A DNA stretch of 64,000 nt, taken from the NCBI RefSeq assembly GCF_000369005.1, contig NZ_KB849766.1, positions 412,074 to 476,073 of the forward strand. The letters are read 5' to 3'. The notes under the pieces are model-generated. The model was not told the DNA's origin. It made no database searches and saw only the letters and a list, made by a program, of their open reading frames with translations. Position numbers and translations under genes: made by a program. Numbering within the stretch: the stretch's first letter is position 1; each line of letters starts with the position of its first letter. The DNA is from Acinetobacter beijerinckii CIP 110307. Its GTDB lineage: Bacteria; Pseudomonadota; Gammaproteobacteria; Pseudomonadales; Moraxellaceae. Shown one piece after another: positions 45,168 through 56,195 of this stretch.

Positions 45168-47145
45168 AATTCTTAAATTATATACAAAACGTAAAATTGA
45201 ATTTATCTTATTAAATGATAAAGGAAGTATAGATAAAATTCTAAAAATTAAAGACAAAAGCATACCCAATCTAATTTGCACAATAAAAAAAAATGATAGA
45301 CTACTTCATTTGGATTTTGGTTCTTGGTGCTATACCCACACTAAATTTGACCGAAAAAATATTACAGAAGATTATGGCTGCTTGGTTAAATTAAAGAGTT
45401 TAAAAAAGGATAGAATCAGAGGTGTTAAAAATATAATAAATGATATTTTTAACAAGAATTTAGCTTATACTTCAATTTATAGTCTCTACAAAACCATAAG
45501 CAGTATAATAAAATTTATTAATAAAAATTTTGAAAAACATGATTTAAGCAATCTAAAAGATGCTGAAGAAATATATATAGGTTACTCCAAAAAGCTAATA
45601 GCCGACATTGAAATTAAAAAGAATGAACTTGGAAAAACTGTCTCTACTGAAGCATTTAAAAATCAGCAATCACAACTTGCAAAATTTTTATCATATTGTA
45701 CCCAGATTGACATCAATCATTTTTATTCATTAATAAGAATGATTGAATCATATAGAGTTAAAAATATTGAAATTAAAAAAAATATAGATGAGAGCATAAC
45801 TAATAAAATTAAAATATTATTAAAAATTTTCAACACACTATCAGATCATATCTTAAACAACAAGGAACTTCCTTGCATGATAGATTTAAATGAATACAAC
45901 TTAAAAAAGGTCTATATTGATCTCAATTTAATAAACAAAGCCAATGATTTTTATTTAGAAACCATGTATGAACAAGATAAAATAGTTACACTTGATGAGT
46001 TTGAAACGAAGTTAAACTTAAAAACAAAAGACAAATATGAAAAGCAAAAATACATAACACAGTATAAAAGAAAAATAAAAAGAATCAATTACTTAAATAC
46101 ACTAAATTTTAAAGATTGTGAAATAAAAATAATTATGACAAATTTCTGCATTATATGTTTTGCAAAATTATTAATATCTGTTTCAGGTGCAAATGAATCA
46201 ACGATTTATAAGTTAAAAATAGATGCCTTTGAAACAATTTCCAATGAAAAAGGCAAAAGAGCCTATGGAATAAAAAATAGATCCAATTCAAAAAAAGTTA
46301 ATATTGAGTTTGGATTAAAATTTAAACATTTATTTAAAAAATACATTTTACTTAGAGAAAAAATAAACAATATTTATAAAGATGATATTTCGGATTACCA
46401 TAAATCTCTACTATTTATAAAATTACCCATAAAAAGATTCTTAAGTATAAATAAAATAACTGAAATAGATAGTGTGTTATTTGATAAATTTAACGAAAAG
46501 TATAAAAGTATCTTTAAAGTTACAACAGCAACAAACAGAGAATTAAGAAAAAATGTTGCTAATAATTATTTAAATTCCACTAATAGTCTAATTCTAACTT
46601 CTGTCAAACTAGGTAATACACCAAAAATATTAGATAAGTTTTACTCTGATGCCAGTTTCAAAGAAATGGCCTATCAAATCACTGATTATTTTGATCATTT
46701 TGAAAAAAATATAATTCTAAAAGGAAGGAATAATGACAACATAATACCAGTAAAATTTAAAAGTAAACACACCAAAAATACTGTAATTGGGAATTGCTCC
46801 ACCCATCTCCCCCAATTAATCTCTGGTTTTAACAAAGAAATAACAACTTTAGAATGCAAAAACCCAAAAAGTTGTTTATTTTGTGAAAGTTATGTTATTT
46901 TTTTAAACGAAGAAGACTTAAGAAAATTAATATCTTTAAAATTTATTTTAGAATTCAACAATCAAATAAAAGAAGAAAAAATAAGGATCATTTACAGAAT
47001 TGATGAAATTTTGAATTTTATTATAGAAAACAATCACAATCTGAAAGAAACAATTATCAAAATTACAGAAGAAGTTAATGAAGGATTTTTGGATGAATAT
47101 TGGAACAACCATTTAAACATGTTAATTGAAATGGAGTCAATATAA
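45160..47145 (+). CDS. Tyrosine-recombinase-like protein B, degenerate site
   Basis: 661 residues from the ATG at 45160, overlapping recombinase A by eight bases. It is very Lys/Ile/Asn-rich. The C-terminal half looks like a recombinase catalytic fold, but the first Arg is replaced (VSGANESTIYKL) and the HxxR box reads NRELRK. The region that should hold the third ligand reads LGNTPKILDKFYSD, keeping only the Tyr. A Cys cluster follows (TLECKNPKSCLFCESY), perhaps a zinc site. It may be a structural partner rather than an active enzyme. Position and size recall TnpB of Tn554. Confidence 0.72.
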   Translation: MTEILKLYTKRKIEFILLNDKGSIDKILKIKDKSIPNLICTIKKNDRLLHLDFGSWCYTHTKFDRKNITEDYGCLVKLKSLKKDRIRGVKNIINDIFNKNLAYTSIYSLYKTISSIIKFINKNFEKHDLSNLKDAEEIYIGYSKKLIADIEIKKNELGKTVSTEAFKNQQSQLAKFLSYCTQIDINHFYSLIRMIESYRVKNIEIKKNIDESITNKIKILLKIFNTLSDHILNNKELPCMIDLNEYNLKKVYIDLNLINKANDFYLETMYEQDKIVTLDEFETKLNLKTKDKYEKQKYITQYKRKIKRINYLNTLNFKDCEIKIIMTNFCIICFAKLLISVSGANESTIYKLKIDAFETISNEKGKRAYGIKNRSNSKKVNIEFGLKFKHLFKKYILLREKINNIYKDDISDYHKSLLFIKLPIKRFLSINKITEIDSVLFDKFNEKYKSIFKVTTATNRELRKNVANNYLNSTNSLILTSVKLGNTPKILDKFYSDASFKEMAYQITDYFDHFEKNIILKGRNNDNIIPVKFKSKHTKNTVIGNCSTHLPQLISGFNKEITTLECKNPKSCLFCESYVIFLNEEDLRKLISLKFILEFNNQIKEEKIRIIYRIDEILNFIIENNHNLKETIIKITEEVNEGFLDEYWNNHLNMLIEMESI

Positions 47146-47146
47146 T

Positions 47147-49066
47147 ATGAAAAATATCAGTACAAAAAATAAAATTCACTTTTTTAATGATGAATTTTCA
47201 TCTTGTTATCCAAATGATGATACACCTATTAGCTATGATTCCAATCAACAAATATTATCAAGGTTCAAAGATGACATCTGGGATTTCACATATTATTCTC
47301 ACAGACCGACTGGAAAGAAAAAAATTTACTTCGATGTTTTTGATAATTGTAATGTAAATTTGAAAAAAACAATTATTTATGAATATAAAATAATTATATA
47401 TGGCTTCATTTTTTGTAACACCAATACTGCAAAATCTTCATCCATTCATACTATACTTGGAGACTATAGCATAGTAATAAAAAATTTTTTAAGATTTGCA
47501 ATTGAGTGCAATACATCTTTAAATAATTTTTCAAAGAATATTTTTTTAATAAAAAAAATATTTGAATATATTTCATTTCACAAGCGTTGTAAATTTGGTC
47601 GTTTCTCTAATCTTTTCAAAAAACTATCAGCTATATCTATAGTTTTTAAAAATCATGACCTAAGTTTAAATCAAGAACAACAAAAACACTTACTAACACT
47701 AAAATCCCTTATGAGTAACGAACCATATAAGCAATTTTTAGTTATCCCATCAAGAATTTACTTTAAATTAAATTTATTTATAGATGAGATATTAAAAAAT
47801 TTTGATCAACACTCAATATTTCTTCAAAAATCCCTATTAATTAAGAATATAAAAAATAAAAAATTTTATGATTTCATCAAAGAGAATAATATCTATGACT
47901 ATTGTTTAAGGTACAAAATTTCAAGTTTCTTAAAATTAAGCCATCATTTTATTTACATAGCTAATTTAGCACAAATTAAATTAATTATGTTTTCTGGGAT
48001 GCGACACTCTGAAGTTCTTCTTCTTCCTTTCAATTGCTATGAAAAAATAAATTTAAATAATAAAACTATCTATATTTTAAATGGATACACTAGCAAATTT
48101 ACTAAATCTGGTCCAATCAAAACCTCCTGGATAACCAGCTCTCAGGTTTCCCTAGCTATTAATGTCTTACAAACAATCACTAAAGGTTATTTGAAATCTA
48201 TTAATGTAGATTTAAATACTATAGATCATGACAAGGTTCCCTTAGCAACTTTTTCAGGTATGAGAAGAAAAAACCCTATTAATAGCTTTTACGATTACCC
48301 TTATATGCGTATTATTTTATTAAAAAATGCTTTAGATAATTTTAATTTTGATTCTAGAATAGATAGTAATGATTTAAAAGAGTTAAAGTTGACCACTACT
48401 GCTTTTGAATTTGAATCTTATAACTTTAAAATTGGATCTCATTTTAGGCTCTCCCCTCATCAATTTCGTCGTTCGTTAACTGTATATGCTGCACGCAGTG
48501 GCTTTGTTAAGATTCCTGCTTTGAAAGCTCAATTAAAGCATATTACTTATTGTATGACTTTTTATTATGCAAATAATGCAATGAAGACAATTAATTTATT
48601 TGATAAAGATCTGATTGAGTCATTTGTAGACGAGCAACATATAGATCAATTTATTAATTTTAAAAGTGACGTGATGAATTCAATCAGTAAACTCTATGGT
48701 GGTGAAGGTTTTCGTCTACAAACTGCAAAACAAGGGCAAATTCTTCCCCTTTTCTTGGTTGATGAAAAAACTGCACTTAACAATATACGTGATGGGAAAA
48801 TGTCGTATAGGCGTACTCCTCTAGGTGGATGTTCTAGAAAAGGAAGCTGCGAAGAAATCGCTGAACTTACAATCACCCCATGTATAACATGTAAAGATGC
48901 AATATTTTCTGATCGCACAATTTCAGCGTTAAAAGTTGCTCTGAAAAATTTCAGAAATCAATTACAAAATTTAGCACCAGATAGCCTAACAGCCATTCAT
49001 TTGGCAACTGAGATAAATCAAATTCAGAATTTTATTGATAATCGTACTGAAATCATTGGAGAATAA
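47147..49066 (+). CDS. Tyrosine recombinase C
   Basis: 639 residues from the ATG at 47147, one base after the previous stop. Complete catalytic set: Arg in MFSGMRHSEVLLLP, HxxR in LSPHQFRRSLTVYA, His in AQLKHITYCM and Tyr in MTFYYAN. A C-terminal Cys cluster (GGCSRKGSC, then TPCITCKDAIF) suggests a zinc finger, as in large phage-integrase proteins of Tn554-like and recombinase-trio elements. It is the only member with an intact gene and an intact site, so it may still act in trans. Confidence 0.8.
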   Translation: MKNISTKNKIHFFNDEFSSCYPNDDTPISYDSNQQILSRFKDDIWDFTYYSHRPTGKKKIYFDVFDNCNVNLKKTIIYEYKIIIYGFIFCNTNTAKSSSIHTILGDYSIVIKNFLRFAIECNTSLNNFSKNIFLIKKIFEYISFHKRCKFGRFSNLFKKLSAISIVFKNHDLSLNQEQQKHLLTLKSLMSNEPYKQFLVIPSRIYFKLNLFIDEILKNFDQHSIFLQKSLLIKNIKNKKFYDFIKENNIYDYCLRYKISSFLKLSHHFIYIANLAQIKLIMFSGMRHSEVLLLPFNCYEKINLNNKTIYILNGYTSKFTKSGPIKTSWITSSQVSLAINVLQTITKGYLKSINVDLNTIDHDKVPLATFSGMRRKNPINSFYDYPYMRIILLKNALDNFNFDSRIDSNDLKELKLTTTAFEFESYNFKIGSHFRLSPHQFRRSLTVYAARSGFVKIPALKAQLKHITYCMTFYYANNAMKTINLFDKDLIESFVDEQHIDQFINFKSDVMNSISKLYGGEGFRLQTAKQGQILPLFLVDEKTALNNIRDGKMSYRRTPLGGCSRKGSCEEIAELTITPCITCKDAIFSDRTISALKVALKNFRNQLQNLAPDSLTAIHLATEINQIQNFIDNRTEIIGE

Positions 49067-49485
49067 TGATGATTAATGATTCTAAAAAACAATCAAAAGC
49101 AATCATTGCATATTATGCTGCTTTAGCACGTTTGAGTGATCAAGAAAGGAGAATTAGTTTTGATTCTGTAGCACTAGAAGCAGGCCGTGGCAGAGGTGCT
49201 ATTAAAGGAAATACAATTGAAATAACTCAACTTAAAAATGCTATTACACTTGCAAAAGAAGATCAGGGAAAAAAATTAAAACATAGAGATTCTCAATACA
49301 AATTGACTGAATTGAATAGAGTAAAAGACAATTATAAATTTAAGTATAAAGAGCTATTAAAAATTAATAATTCTTTAATGGAACAGTTAGCATCTACAAT
49401 CTTTGAGTTAGCCGAATTAAAGTTAGAAATTCAAAAATTTTCACCATCAAAAACCAACATTATTAAAATCAAAAATTTAAGATAA
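49066..49485 (+). CDS. Small coiled-coil protein of the recombinase module
   Basis: 139 residues, overlapping the previous stop by one base (TAATG). N-terminal segment KAIIAYYAALARLSDQERRISFDSVALEAGRGRGAIKG looks like a small DNA-binding helical domain; the C-terminal half (KDNYKFKYKELLKINNSLMEQLAS) is a coiled coil. Place and size match TnpC of Tn554, which sets orientation and frequency of transposition. Function here is by analogy only. Confidence 0.65.
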   Translation: MMINDSKKQSKAIIAYYAALARLSDQERRISFDSVALEAGRGRGAIKGNTIEITQLKNAITLAKEDQGKKLKHRDSQYKLTELNRVKDNYKFKYKELLKINNSLMEQLASTIFELAELKLEIQKFSPSKTNIIKIKNLR

Positions 49486-49849
49486 AATACTTTCTAAAGT
49501 TTAAACATCAAGGTATGAATAGATATATTTCTTATCCTTAATTTTTCGTTTTAAATTAATAAGTGTTAATTCATCCTCTATTACGGAAGTTAATATCCTG
49601 CTTTAAATTGAATAACTGACCTAAAAATCCAAGTAGTTATTGTATTGCAACTTTACAGGAATTAGTTATCAATCCTAAAGCATTTATTCTATGCTGTTTG
49701 ATTCATTGACATACCAGCTAAGCCAATGAAACAGTCTGAATTTGCTTAGTTGGTTTATATGAGGATTCATTTAAGTCATTACGATATAAATTAATCACTG
49801 CCTAAAATTCAGACATTGGAGCTCAACACAGAATCATGTTTTGGCTCAC
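49486..49849. other. Intergenic after recombinase module
   Basis: About 360 bp, AT-rich. I see no gene. It may contain the right boundary of the recombinase-based element, but comEC sequence does not resume here. Confidence 0.4.
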
Positions 49850-50056
49850 TTATGGTAATAATTCTCTAGGATTTACTTGTAAGATATTTGCTATTTCGTA
49901 AAGTTTTAACACAGTTAGATTAACTTCCCCACGTTCAATACGTCCCATATAGCTACGATCTATGCCACATTGAAGTGCAAGGGACTCTTGAGTTATTTTT
50001 TCTTGCATTCGACGAATGCGTATTAATCGACCAATTGCAACTGATAATTCTGACAT
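49850..50056 (-). CDS. Small XRE-family helix-turn-helix regulator
   Basis: A 68-residue Cro/C1-type DNA-binding protein: IGRLIRIRRMQEKITQESLALQCGIDRSYMGRIERGEVN with a typical helix-turn-helix, then LYEIANILQVNPRELL. No sensor domain. Such small regulators are common on mobile islands. Its start codon abuts the open frame of the divergent gene. Confidence 0.85.
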   Translation of the reverse strand: MSELSVAIGRLIRIRRMQEKITQESLALQCGIDRSYMGRIERGEVNLTVLKLYEIANILQVNPRELLP

Positions 50057-50149
50057 TTGAAACTAATTGCTCAAAAAACAGAAATATCAACAATTGAGGA
50101 CTATATATCCACGGACTATAATCCTCTTTTGTATTTAGGACAGCCCGTC

Positions 50150-50629
50150 ATGAGAAAAACCGTAAATTTGCCTTTATACGATGAGTTTATGGGTGTTTTT
50201 GCAAATCATGAGATCAGGAATTGGCAAGCTAAACATTTTTGGGAAAAAATGGCCTTGAGTAAACATATTAGTACAGAAGAAGATCGATGGCTGATGTATG
50301 CCGGGTTAAGAATTTTAGTAAAATGCCAATATTTAGAAGTAGATATCTCCCAGTCTACAAAAAGAGCCTTCAGCTACAAAGAGACCCAACGTTTAGATAA
50401 TTTAAGAGAAAAATATAAAAAACAAAAACTTGAGACTCTATTTATTGAAAAAAAAACAGAGTTTTTATGCCAAATTCAAGACAAAGAGAACAATATAAAT
50501 TTTATCAAAACACTCTTGGCTGACGATAAAACACTTGAAAAATATTTTATCGTGCATCAGCAAAAATTAGAAAATGATATCAGAAATATTAATTCCAACA
50601 TTAAATTCATGGAAGATGTTTTAAATTAG
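50150..50629 (+). CDS. Hypothetical coiled-coil protein
   Basis: From the ATG at 50150, about 159 residues; the frame is open back to a TTG at 50057, directly against the divergent XRE start. That arrangement leaves no leader, so the ATG with AGGA about 10 bases upstream is favoured, although the region between reads like protein (EDYISTDYNPLLYLGQPV). The first part has a compact WAKHFWEKM-like helical section; the C-terminal half is Lys/Glu coiled coil. No family recognised. Confidence 0.5.
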   Translation: MRKTVNLPLYDEFMGVFANHEIRNWQAKHFWEKMALSKHISTEEDRWLMYAGLRILVKCQYLEVDISQSTKRAFSYKETQRLDNLREKYKKQKLETLFIEKKTEFLCQIQDKENNINFIKTLLADDKTLEKYFIVHQQKLENDIRNINSNIKFMEDVLN

Positions 50630-51089
50630 GTACTACAGCAATAGGATTATTAGGTCATGATACATATCGTAAGATGAATGGACTTTATTTTTAAAAAATT
50701 AACTACGATATGTATGATCTATTTGCTATTCTTGATTAGTTAAAAATGTAAATACCATTCTCAATGAAATAGGAATCAATGTGAATACTCTTGATCTTCC
50801 TGGGTGCGATCAGACGGTATGACCCACGCTTGCTTGCATTCACTTATATTATGTATTTATCTGAGAGATACATGAGACATTTAAATATTTAATAAACTAC
50901 CAAAACACAAACTAAATAAATATTATAAGTTTATGTTTTGGAGATGGATTAATTGGATGAATAGTTTGTTAAATGAAAGTAATAACACGCTGTGGCATAA
51001 ATCTAGCAACAGGTAGCACTGCCCATATAGACAGTTTCTGAGACTAGAGGCCCTGAAGTGTAGCATTATTTAATGTACCATTAGCCAAC

Positions 51090-51325
51090 TCTCATTTAAC
51101 ATCCAGCCATGTAAGCTGAGCAATACCAATCCCCTCAACACACAGCTCACGAACGCCTTCCACGTTACGCGCACGTCTACAGACTGCGTGATGGTTCTCT
51201 CCCCATCCATGAACTCCTACTGTGGAGCGTTAGAAAGCCTTAAGCAGCCGTGACTTGCAATATCTTCAAGAACTTCTGGCACCCCATGCTGACTAAGATA
51301 ATCAGGTGATGCGCACAGTATTCTG
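51090..51325 (-). pseudogene. Decayed LysR-family regulator fragment
   Basis: Recognised from CASPDYLSQHGVPEVLEDIA and a downstream DGERTITQSVDVRV, both matching the LysR substrate-binding domain. Stops and a frame change interrupt it; neither the helix-turn-helix nor the C-terminus is found. Confidence 0.65.
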
Positions 51326-51451
51326 GGATTATTTTATTTTTAGCTTTCCACTCTAATACCTGTTGTGCTTTGTATTAAAGCATTTTACTGAATTTCATCA
51401 TTAGCTTTTAGTCTCTGCAATACAGACAAGATTTAATACAACAATATTGAT

Positions 51452-51496
51452 AGATGTCATAACATCTGCTATTGCATATATATGGATATTCATATA
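51452..51496. promoter_or_regulatory. Two palindromes before arsC, candidate ArsR operators
   Basis: AGATGT-CATA-ACATCT (51452-51467) and TATATG-GATATT-CATATA (51479-51496) lie within 95 bp upstream of the first arsC. Either could be the ArsR operator; the sequence does not decide which. Confidence 0.45.
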
Positions 51497-51542
51497 TTTT
51501 AATGTCTAATAATTGCACTAATCAAAAAAGAGTCAGCTGATA

Positions 51543-51962
51543 ATGATTAAAATTTATCATAACCCTGCTTGTGGAACCTCCAGGAATACTTTGGCTTTGA
51601 TTCGTAATACTGGAATCGAGCCAATCGTTATTGAATATCTCATTACACCGCCTAGTCATGACGAATTAGTTAAATTGATTCAGGATGCAAACTTAACAGG
51701 AAGAGATGCTATTCGTCAGAATGTAGATCCTTATCGGGATTTACAGCTTGATCGCAGTGATTTGAGCGATGAACAACTACTTAATTTTATGCTTGAACAT
51801 CCTATTTTGATTAATCGACCATTTGTTGTTACTGAATTAGGCACTCGCTTAAGTCGTCCTTCAGAAGTTGTCTTGGATATTCTGCCATTACCACAAAAAG
51901 GTGCTTTCACTAAAGAAGATGGTGAACAAGTGATCGACGTAAATGGTCAGAGAGTAAATTAA
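51543..51962 (+). CDS. arsC: Arsenate reductase, glutaredoxin-dependent type
   Basis: A 139-residue ArsC of the E. coli plasmid R773 type, which reduces arsenate to arsenite with glutathione/glutaredoxin. The catalytic Cys is in YHNPACGTSRNTL (residue 12), and the substrate-binding Arg residues lie around residues 60-107 (LINRPFVV, GTRLSRPSEVVLDILP). First gene of the arsenic operon. Confidence 0.93.
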   Translation: MIKIYHNPACGTSRNTLALIRNTGIEPIVIEYLITPPSHDELVKLIQDANLTGRDAIRQNVDPYRDLQLDRSDLSDEQLLNFMLEHPILINRPFVVTELGTRLSRPSEVVLDILPLPQKGAFTKEDGEQVIDVNGQRVN

Positions 51963-52017
51963 AAAATTTAGTTCTTGTATGTGGTTATCTGCATATCCAA
52001 ATTTATAGGTAGCAAAG

Positions 52018-52341
52018 ATGGATCAAGTTAATTTTTTTAAATGCTTATCAGATGAAACCCGTCTCAATATTGTCACTTTAATTGCTGAGAATAAAGAACT
52101 CTGTGTTTGTGATCTGACAGAAAAGCTACAACTGAGTCAACCAAAGATTTCAAGGCATTTAGCGTTATTACGCTCTTCTGGCCTCTTACAAGACAGACGA
52201 CAAAGCCAATGGGTGTACTACAGCATTAATCAACAACTTCCAGCATGGTGTTTTGAAATTCTAATTACTTTAAAGAAAACATCATCTAGTCAAGTTGTAA
52301 GCAATACCAACATGCTTTCTATAAATAGTTATTGTGAGTAA
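52018..52341 (+). CDS. arsR: Arsenic-responsive repressor ArsR
   Basis: A 107-residue ArsR/SmtB-family repressor. The As(III)-binding motif ELCVCDLTEKL is present, followed by the recognition helix SQPKISRHLALLRSSGLL. Arsenite binding to the Cys pair releases it from DNA. It sits second in the operon, between two unrelated arsenate reductase genes. Confidence 0.94.
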   Translation: MDQVNFFKCLSDETRLNIVTLIAENKELCVCDLTEKLQLSQPKISRHLALLRSSGLLQDRRQSQWVYYSINQQLPAWCFEILITLKKTSSSQVVSNTNMLSINSYCE

Positions 52342-52347
52342 TAGATT

Positions 52348-52821
52348 ATGAAATTCCTTTTTTTGTGTACTGGAAATAGTTGTCGTAGCATTTTGTCTGA
52401 AGTGCTTTTTAACAGTCGTGCTCCTCATGACTGGAAAGCATACAGTGCAGGTAGTAAGCCATCAGGACAGGTGCATCCATTGACTATTGAAACCTTGGAA
52501 AACCTTGGTCTGTCAACAGAAGGTTTATGGAGTAAAACCATTGATGACTGTGAGCAATATCAACCTGATGTAGTGATTACTGTGTGTGATTCAGCAGCTC
52601 AAGAAGCGTGTCCTCTTTATTTGGGGGGAGCAATCAAGGCACATTGGGGCTTGGCTGATCCATCACATTTAGATTTACCTAAAGAGGAAAAATTAAAAGC
52701 TTTCCAAGTGACAGTAGACCATATTAATCGTCGTTTAGATGCTTTATTTGCACTTGATACAGCAAATATGTCTCGTCCTGAACTGATTGCTGCAATCGAT
52801 CATATATCAGATATTGAATGA
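52348..52821 (+). CDS. arsC: Arsenate reductase, low-MW phosphatase (thioredoxin) type
   Basis: A 157-residue ArsC related to low-molecular-weight tyrosine phosphatases. The P-loop is [15 protein letters not shown] (CX5R), and the resolving Cys pair lies in [16 protein letters not shown]. These enzymes use thioredoxin, so the thioredoxin reductase gene four genes downstream in the same operon makes sense. Starts six bases after arsR. Confidence 0.93.
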   Translation: MKFLFLCTGNSCRSILSEVLFNSRAPHDWKAYSAGSKPSGQVHPLTIETLENLGLSTEGLWSKTIDDCEQYQPDVVITVCDSAAQEACPLYLGGAIKAHWGLADPSHLDLPKEEKLKAFQVTVDHINRRLDALFALDTANMSRPELIAAIDHISDIE

Positions 52822-52828
52822 GAAAATC

Positions 52829-53869
52829 ATGGCTCAACAAAGACTGTCATTTTTAGATCGTAACCTTACGCTATGGATTTTCATTGCGATGGGGTTGGGA
52901 ATTGCGATAGGTGTCTTTTTACCTCAAGCTTCCATTACTTTAGACAAAATGAGTGTGGGTTCAGTCAATATTCCAATTGCGATTGGTTTGATTCTGATGA
53001 TGTATCCACCATTAGCCAAAGTAGACTATGCAGCTCTGCCACAAGTGTTTAAAGACAAAAGAACATTAACTTTGTCTTTAGTACAGAACTGGATTATTGC
53101 TCCTATATTAATGTTTGCTTTAGCAATTATTTTTTTACATAGCTATCCGGAGTATATGACTGGATTAATCCTGATTGGATTGGCTCGTTGTATCGCAATG
53201 GTTTTGGTTTGGAATGGTTTAGCCTGCGGTGATAATCAATACGTAGCAGCATTGGTTGCATTCAATAGTATCTTTCAGATTTTGTTCTTTAGTACATATG
53301 CGTGGTTGTTCCTTACCTTCTTACCACCTTATTTCGGTATTGCTGGGCAAGTAATCAATGTGGATTTTTGGACAATTACCCACGCGGTATTGATTTACTT
53401 GGGTATTCCTTTTTTTCTTGGTTTCTTGACCCGTTTGATCTTAGTCAAAACCAGAGGTTTAGAGTGGTACCAAAATGTCTTTTTACCGAAGATCAGTCCA
53501 TTAAGTCTGTTGGCGTTACTATTTACTATTGTTGCTATGTTTAGCCTCAAAGGTGGAGATGTAGTAAGTCTGCCTTTAGATGTGATTCGTATTGCGATTC
53601 CATTGACAATTTACTTTGTTGTCATGTTCTTCATTAGTTTCTTTATGAGTAAGTGGATGGGTAATGACTATCCAAAAACTACAGCAATCTCATTTACTGC
53701 TGCGGGTAATAATTTTGAGTTAGCACTGGCTGTAGCTATTGCAACCTTTGGTTTAGCATCACCTGTGGCATTTACTACAGTCATTGGGCCATTAGTTGAA
53801 GTACCAGTTTTGATTGCTTTGGTCAGTGTCTCTTTATGGCTAAGAAAAAAGTATTTTAAATCGGTGTAA
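52829..53869 (+). CDS. acr3: ACR3-family arsenite efflux permease
   Basis: A 346-residue inner-membrane carrier with about ten hydrophobic segments that exports arsenite. The family motif with the essential Cys is [20 protein letters not shown], and the second conserved block is [20 protein letters not shown]. The start [13 protein letters not shown] at 52829 is preferred over the longer frame, which overlaps arsC. Confidence 0.94.
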   Translation: MAQQRLSFLDRNLTLWIFIAMGLGIAIGVFLPQASITLDKMSVGSVNIPIAIGLILMMYPPLAKVDYAALPQVFKDKRTLTLSLVQNWIIAPILMFALAIIFLHSYPEYMTGLILIGLARCIAMVLVWNGLACGDNQYVAALVAFNSIFQILFFSTYAWLFLTFLPPYFGIAGQVINVDFWTITHAVLIYLGIPFFLGFLTRLILVKTRGLEWYQNVFLPKISPLSLLALLFTIVAMFSLKGGDVVSLPLDVIRIAIPLTIYFVVMFFISFFMSKWMGNDYPKTTAISFTAAGNNFELALAVAIATFGLASPVAFTTVIGPLVEVPVLIALVSVSLWLRKKYFKSV

Positions 53870-53873
53870 ATTT

Positions 53874-54578
53874 ATGAATCTTCCAAATGTTGATATGAAT
53901 CTTCTTGATCAACCTACTTTAGAAAAAGTTCAAGCTAAAGCGTTGGATCATGCACCGCGCATTTTATTGTTATATGGTTCGAATCGTGAACGGTCGTATA
54001 GCCGCTTAGCGGTGATGGAAGCAGGTCGAATCTTGGAAGAATTTGGTGCGGAAGTAAAAATCTTTCATCCCAAAGGATTACCTTTACCAGAAGATGCTGA
54101 TACTGAGCACCCAAAAGTAAAAGAATTACATGAACTTTTAGCATGGTCAGAAGGTATGGTCTGGTGTTCACCTGAACGTCATGGCTCAATGAGTTCTATC
54201 TTTAAATCACAAATTGATTGGATCCCTCTTGCTGGGGGTGCTATCCGCGCAACTCAAGGGAAAACTTTGGCACTTATGCAAGTCAGTGGTGGCTCACAAT
54301 CTTTTAATAGCGTCAACCAGATGCGTATTTTAGGGCGTTGGATGCGGATGATTACAATCCCGAATCAATCTTCAATTCCTAAAGCTTTTTTAGAATTTGA
54401 AGAAGATGGACGTATGAAAGCATCTTCTTATTATGATCGTATTGTGGATGTGATGGAAGAACTCTATAAGTTTACATTACTTACGCGTGGACAAAGCCTG
54501 TATCTAACTGATCGATATTCTGAACGTAAAGAATCTGCTGAAGAATTATCAAAACGTGTTAACCAGCGTAGTCTGTAA
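53874..54578 (+). CDS. arsH: ArsH organoarsenical oxidase / NADPH:FMN reductase
   Basis: A 234-residue flavoprotein of the NADPH-dependent FMN reductase fold. The FMN phosphate loop is [13 protein letters not shown] (near residue 31), then [12 protein letters not shown] and VSGGSQSFN. ArsH oxidises trivalent methylated or aromatic arsenicals. It starts four bases after acr3. Confidence 0.94.
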   Translation: MNLPNVDMNLLDQPTLEKVQAKALDHAPRILLLYGSNRERSYSRLAVMEAGRILEEFGAEVKIFHPKGLPLPEDADTEHPKVKELHELLAWSEGMVWCSPERHGSMSSIFKSQIDWIPLAGGAIRATQGKTLALMQVSGGSQSFNSVNQMRILGRWMRMITIPNQSSIPKAFLEFEEDGRMKASSYYDRIVDVMEELYKFTLLTRGQSLYLTDRYSERKESAEELSKRVNQRSL

Positions 54579-54596
54579 CTTAATGGAGAGAACTAA

Positions 54597-55674
<1,078 letters not shown>

Positions 55675-55711
55675 CAGTAAAGATCGTACCAGCCCGAAGA
55701 AAAATTGGTAA

Positions 55712-55855
55712 TACACGCATTTTAAGAAAGAGTTTGATAGCTTTTTTATGGCTCAAACAATGCTCTATCATATTGAAGAGCCAGATGAAGCCTTATTAGA
55801 TACAAAAAGATTTGAGAGCTTTATCAAATTTCTAAAGAAAAAAATTAATCCTTAA
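55712..55855 (+). pseudogene. Short orphan reading frame, likely gene remnant
   Basis: Forty-seven codons open from a TAA to a TAA: YTHFKKEFDSFFMAQTMLYH and onward, ending KFLKKKINP. With the ATG at 55748 it would be 35 residues. The reading continues upstream of the ATG, so it is more likely the 3' tail of a gene displaced by the transposon end. No family recognised. Confidence 0.35.
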
Positions 55856-55912
55856 TCGTTTATAGGGAATAGAATCTTTCTATCCCCAGGATTAAGAAAA
55901 ACCCACTTAGAC

Positions 55913-56179
55913 TTATTTTGGTTGAGGAGTTTGTATCAGTTTTAAATTTCGTAGATCATTTTCTTTAGTTAAATTCTGTGGAACCTCTTTCGTCTTGGTA
56001 AGAGGTTCATGAGTATGTGTGAGTAAATTTTTATCTGAATGATCATGATCCGTAACTTTACTTAACTCGCTATCATCAAGGGTATGCATAGCTTTAGTTG
56101 AAGCTGGTTTGGCCCAACTATAAGTAATCATCACAACAGATATAACTACAATAAAATTTACTTTCATCCATAAAGTCAT
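55913..56179 (-). CDS. Small exported protein next to copD
   Basis: From the ATG at 56179, 88 residues: an N-terminal hydrophobic stretch (VNFIVVISVVMITYSWA) likely acting as signal peptide or anchor. A His/Asp-rich section follows (MHTLDDSELSKVTDHDHSD) that could bind metal, then a Lys/Glu tail. LDDSELSKVTD resembles a short motif seen in several Acinetobacter exported proteins. It overlaps copD, which ends at 56196, only in the unused upstream part; GAAGGAA marks this start. Confidence 0.6.
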   Translation of the reverse strand: MTLWMKVNFIVVISVVMITYSWAKPASTKAMHTLDDSELSKVTDHDHSDKNLLTHTHEPLTKTKEVPQNLTKENDLRNLKLIQTPQPK

Positions 56180-56195
56180 TACTTGGTTCCTTCTT

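Larger units (their letters stand above)
50630..51542. other. Intergenic with LysR-family remnant
   Basis: No intact gene in about 900 bp. On the minus strand, 51241-51318 reads CASPDYLSQHGVPEVLEDIA and then SHGCL, the effector-domain signature of LysR regulators. It is followed by decayed pieces (a TAG, then EFMDGERTITQSVDVRV) down to about 51090. This is a dead regulator gene. The last ~100 bp hold palindromes before the arsenic operon. Confidence 0.7.
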
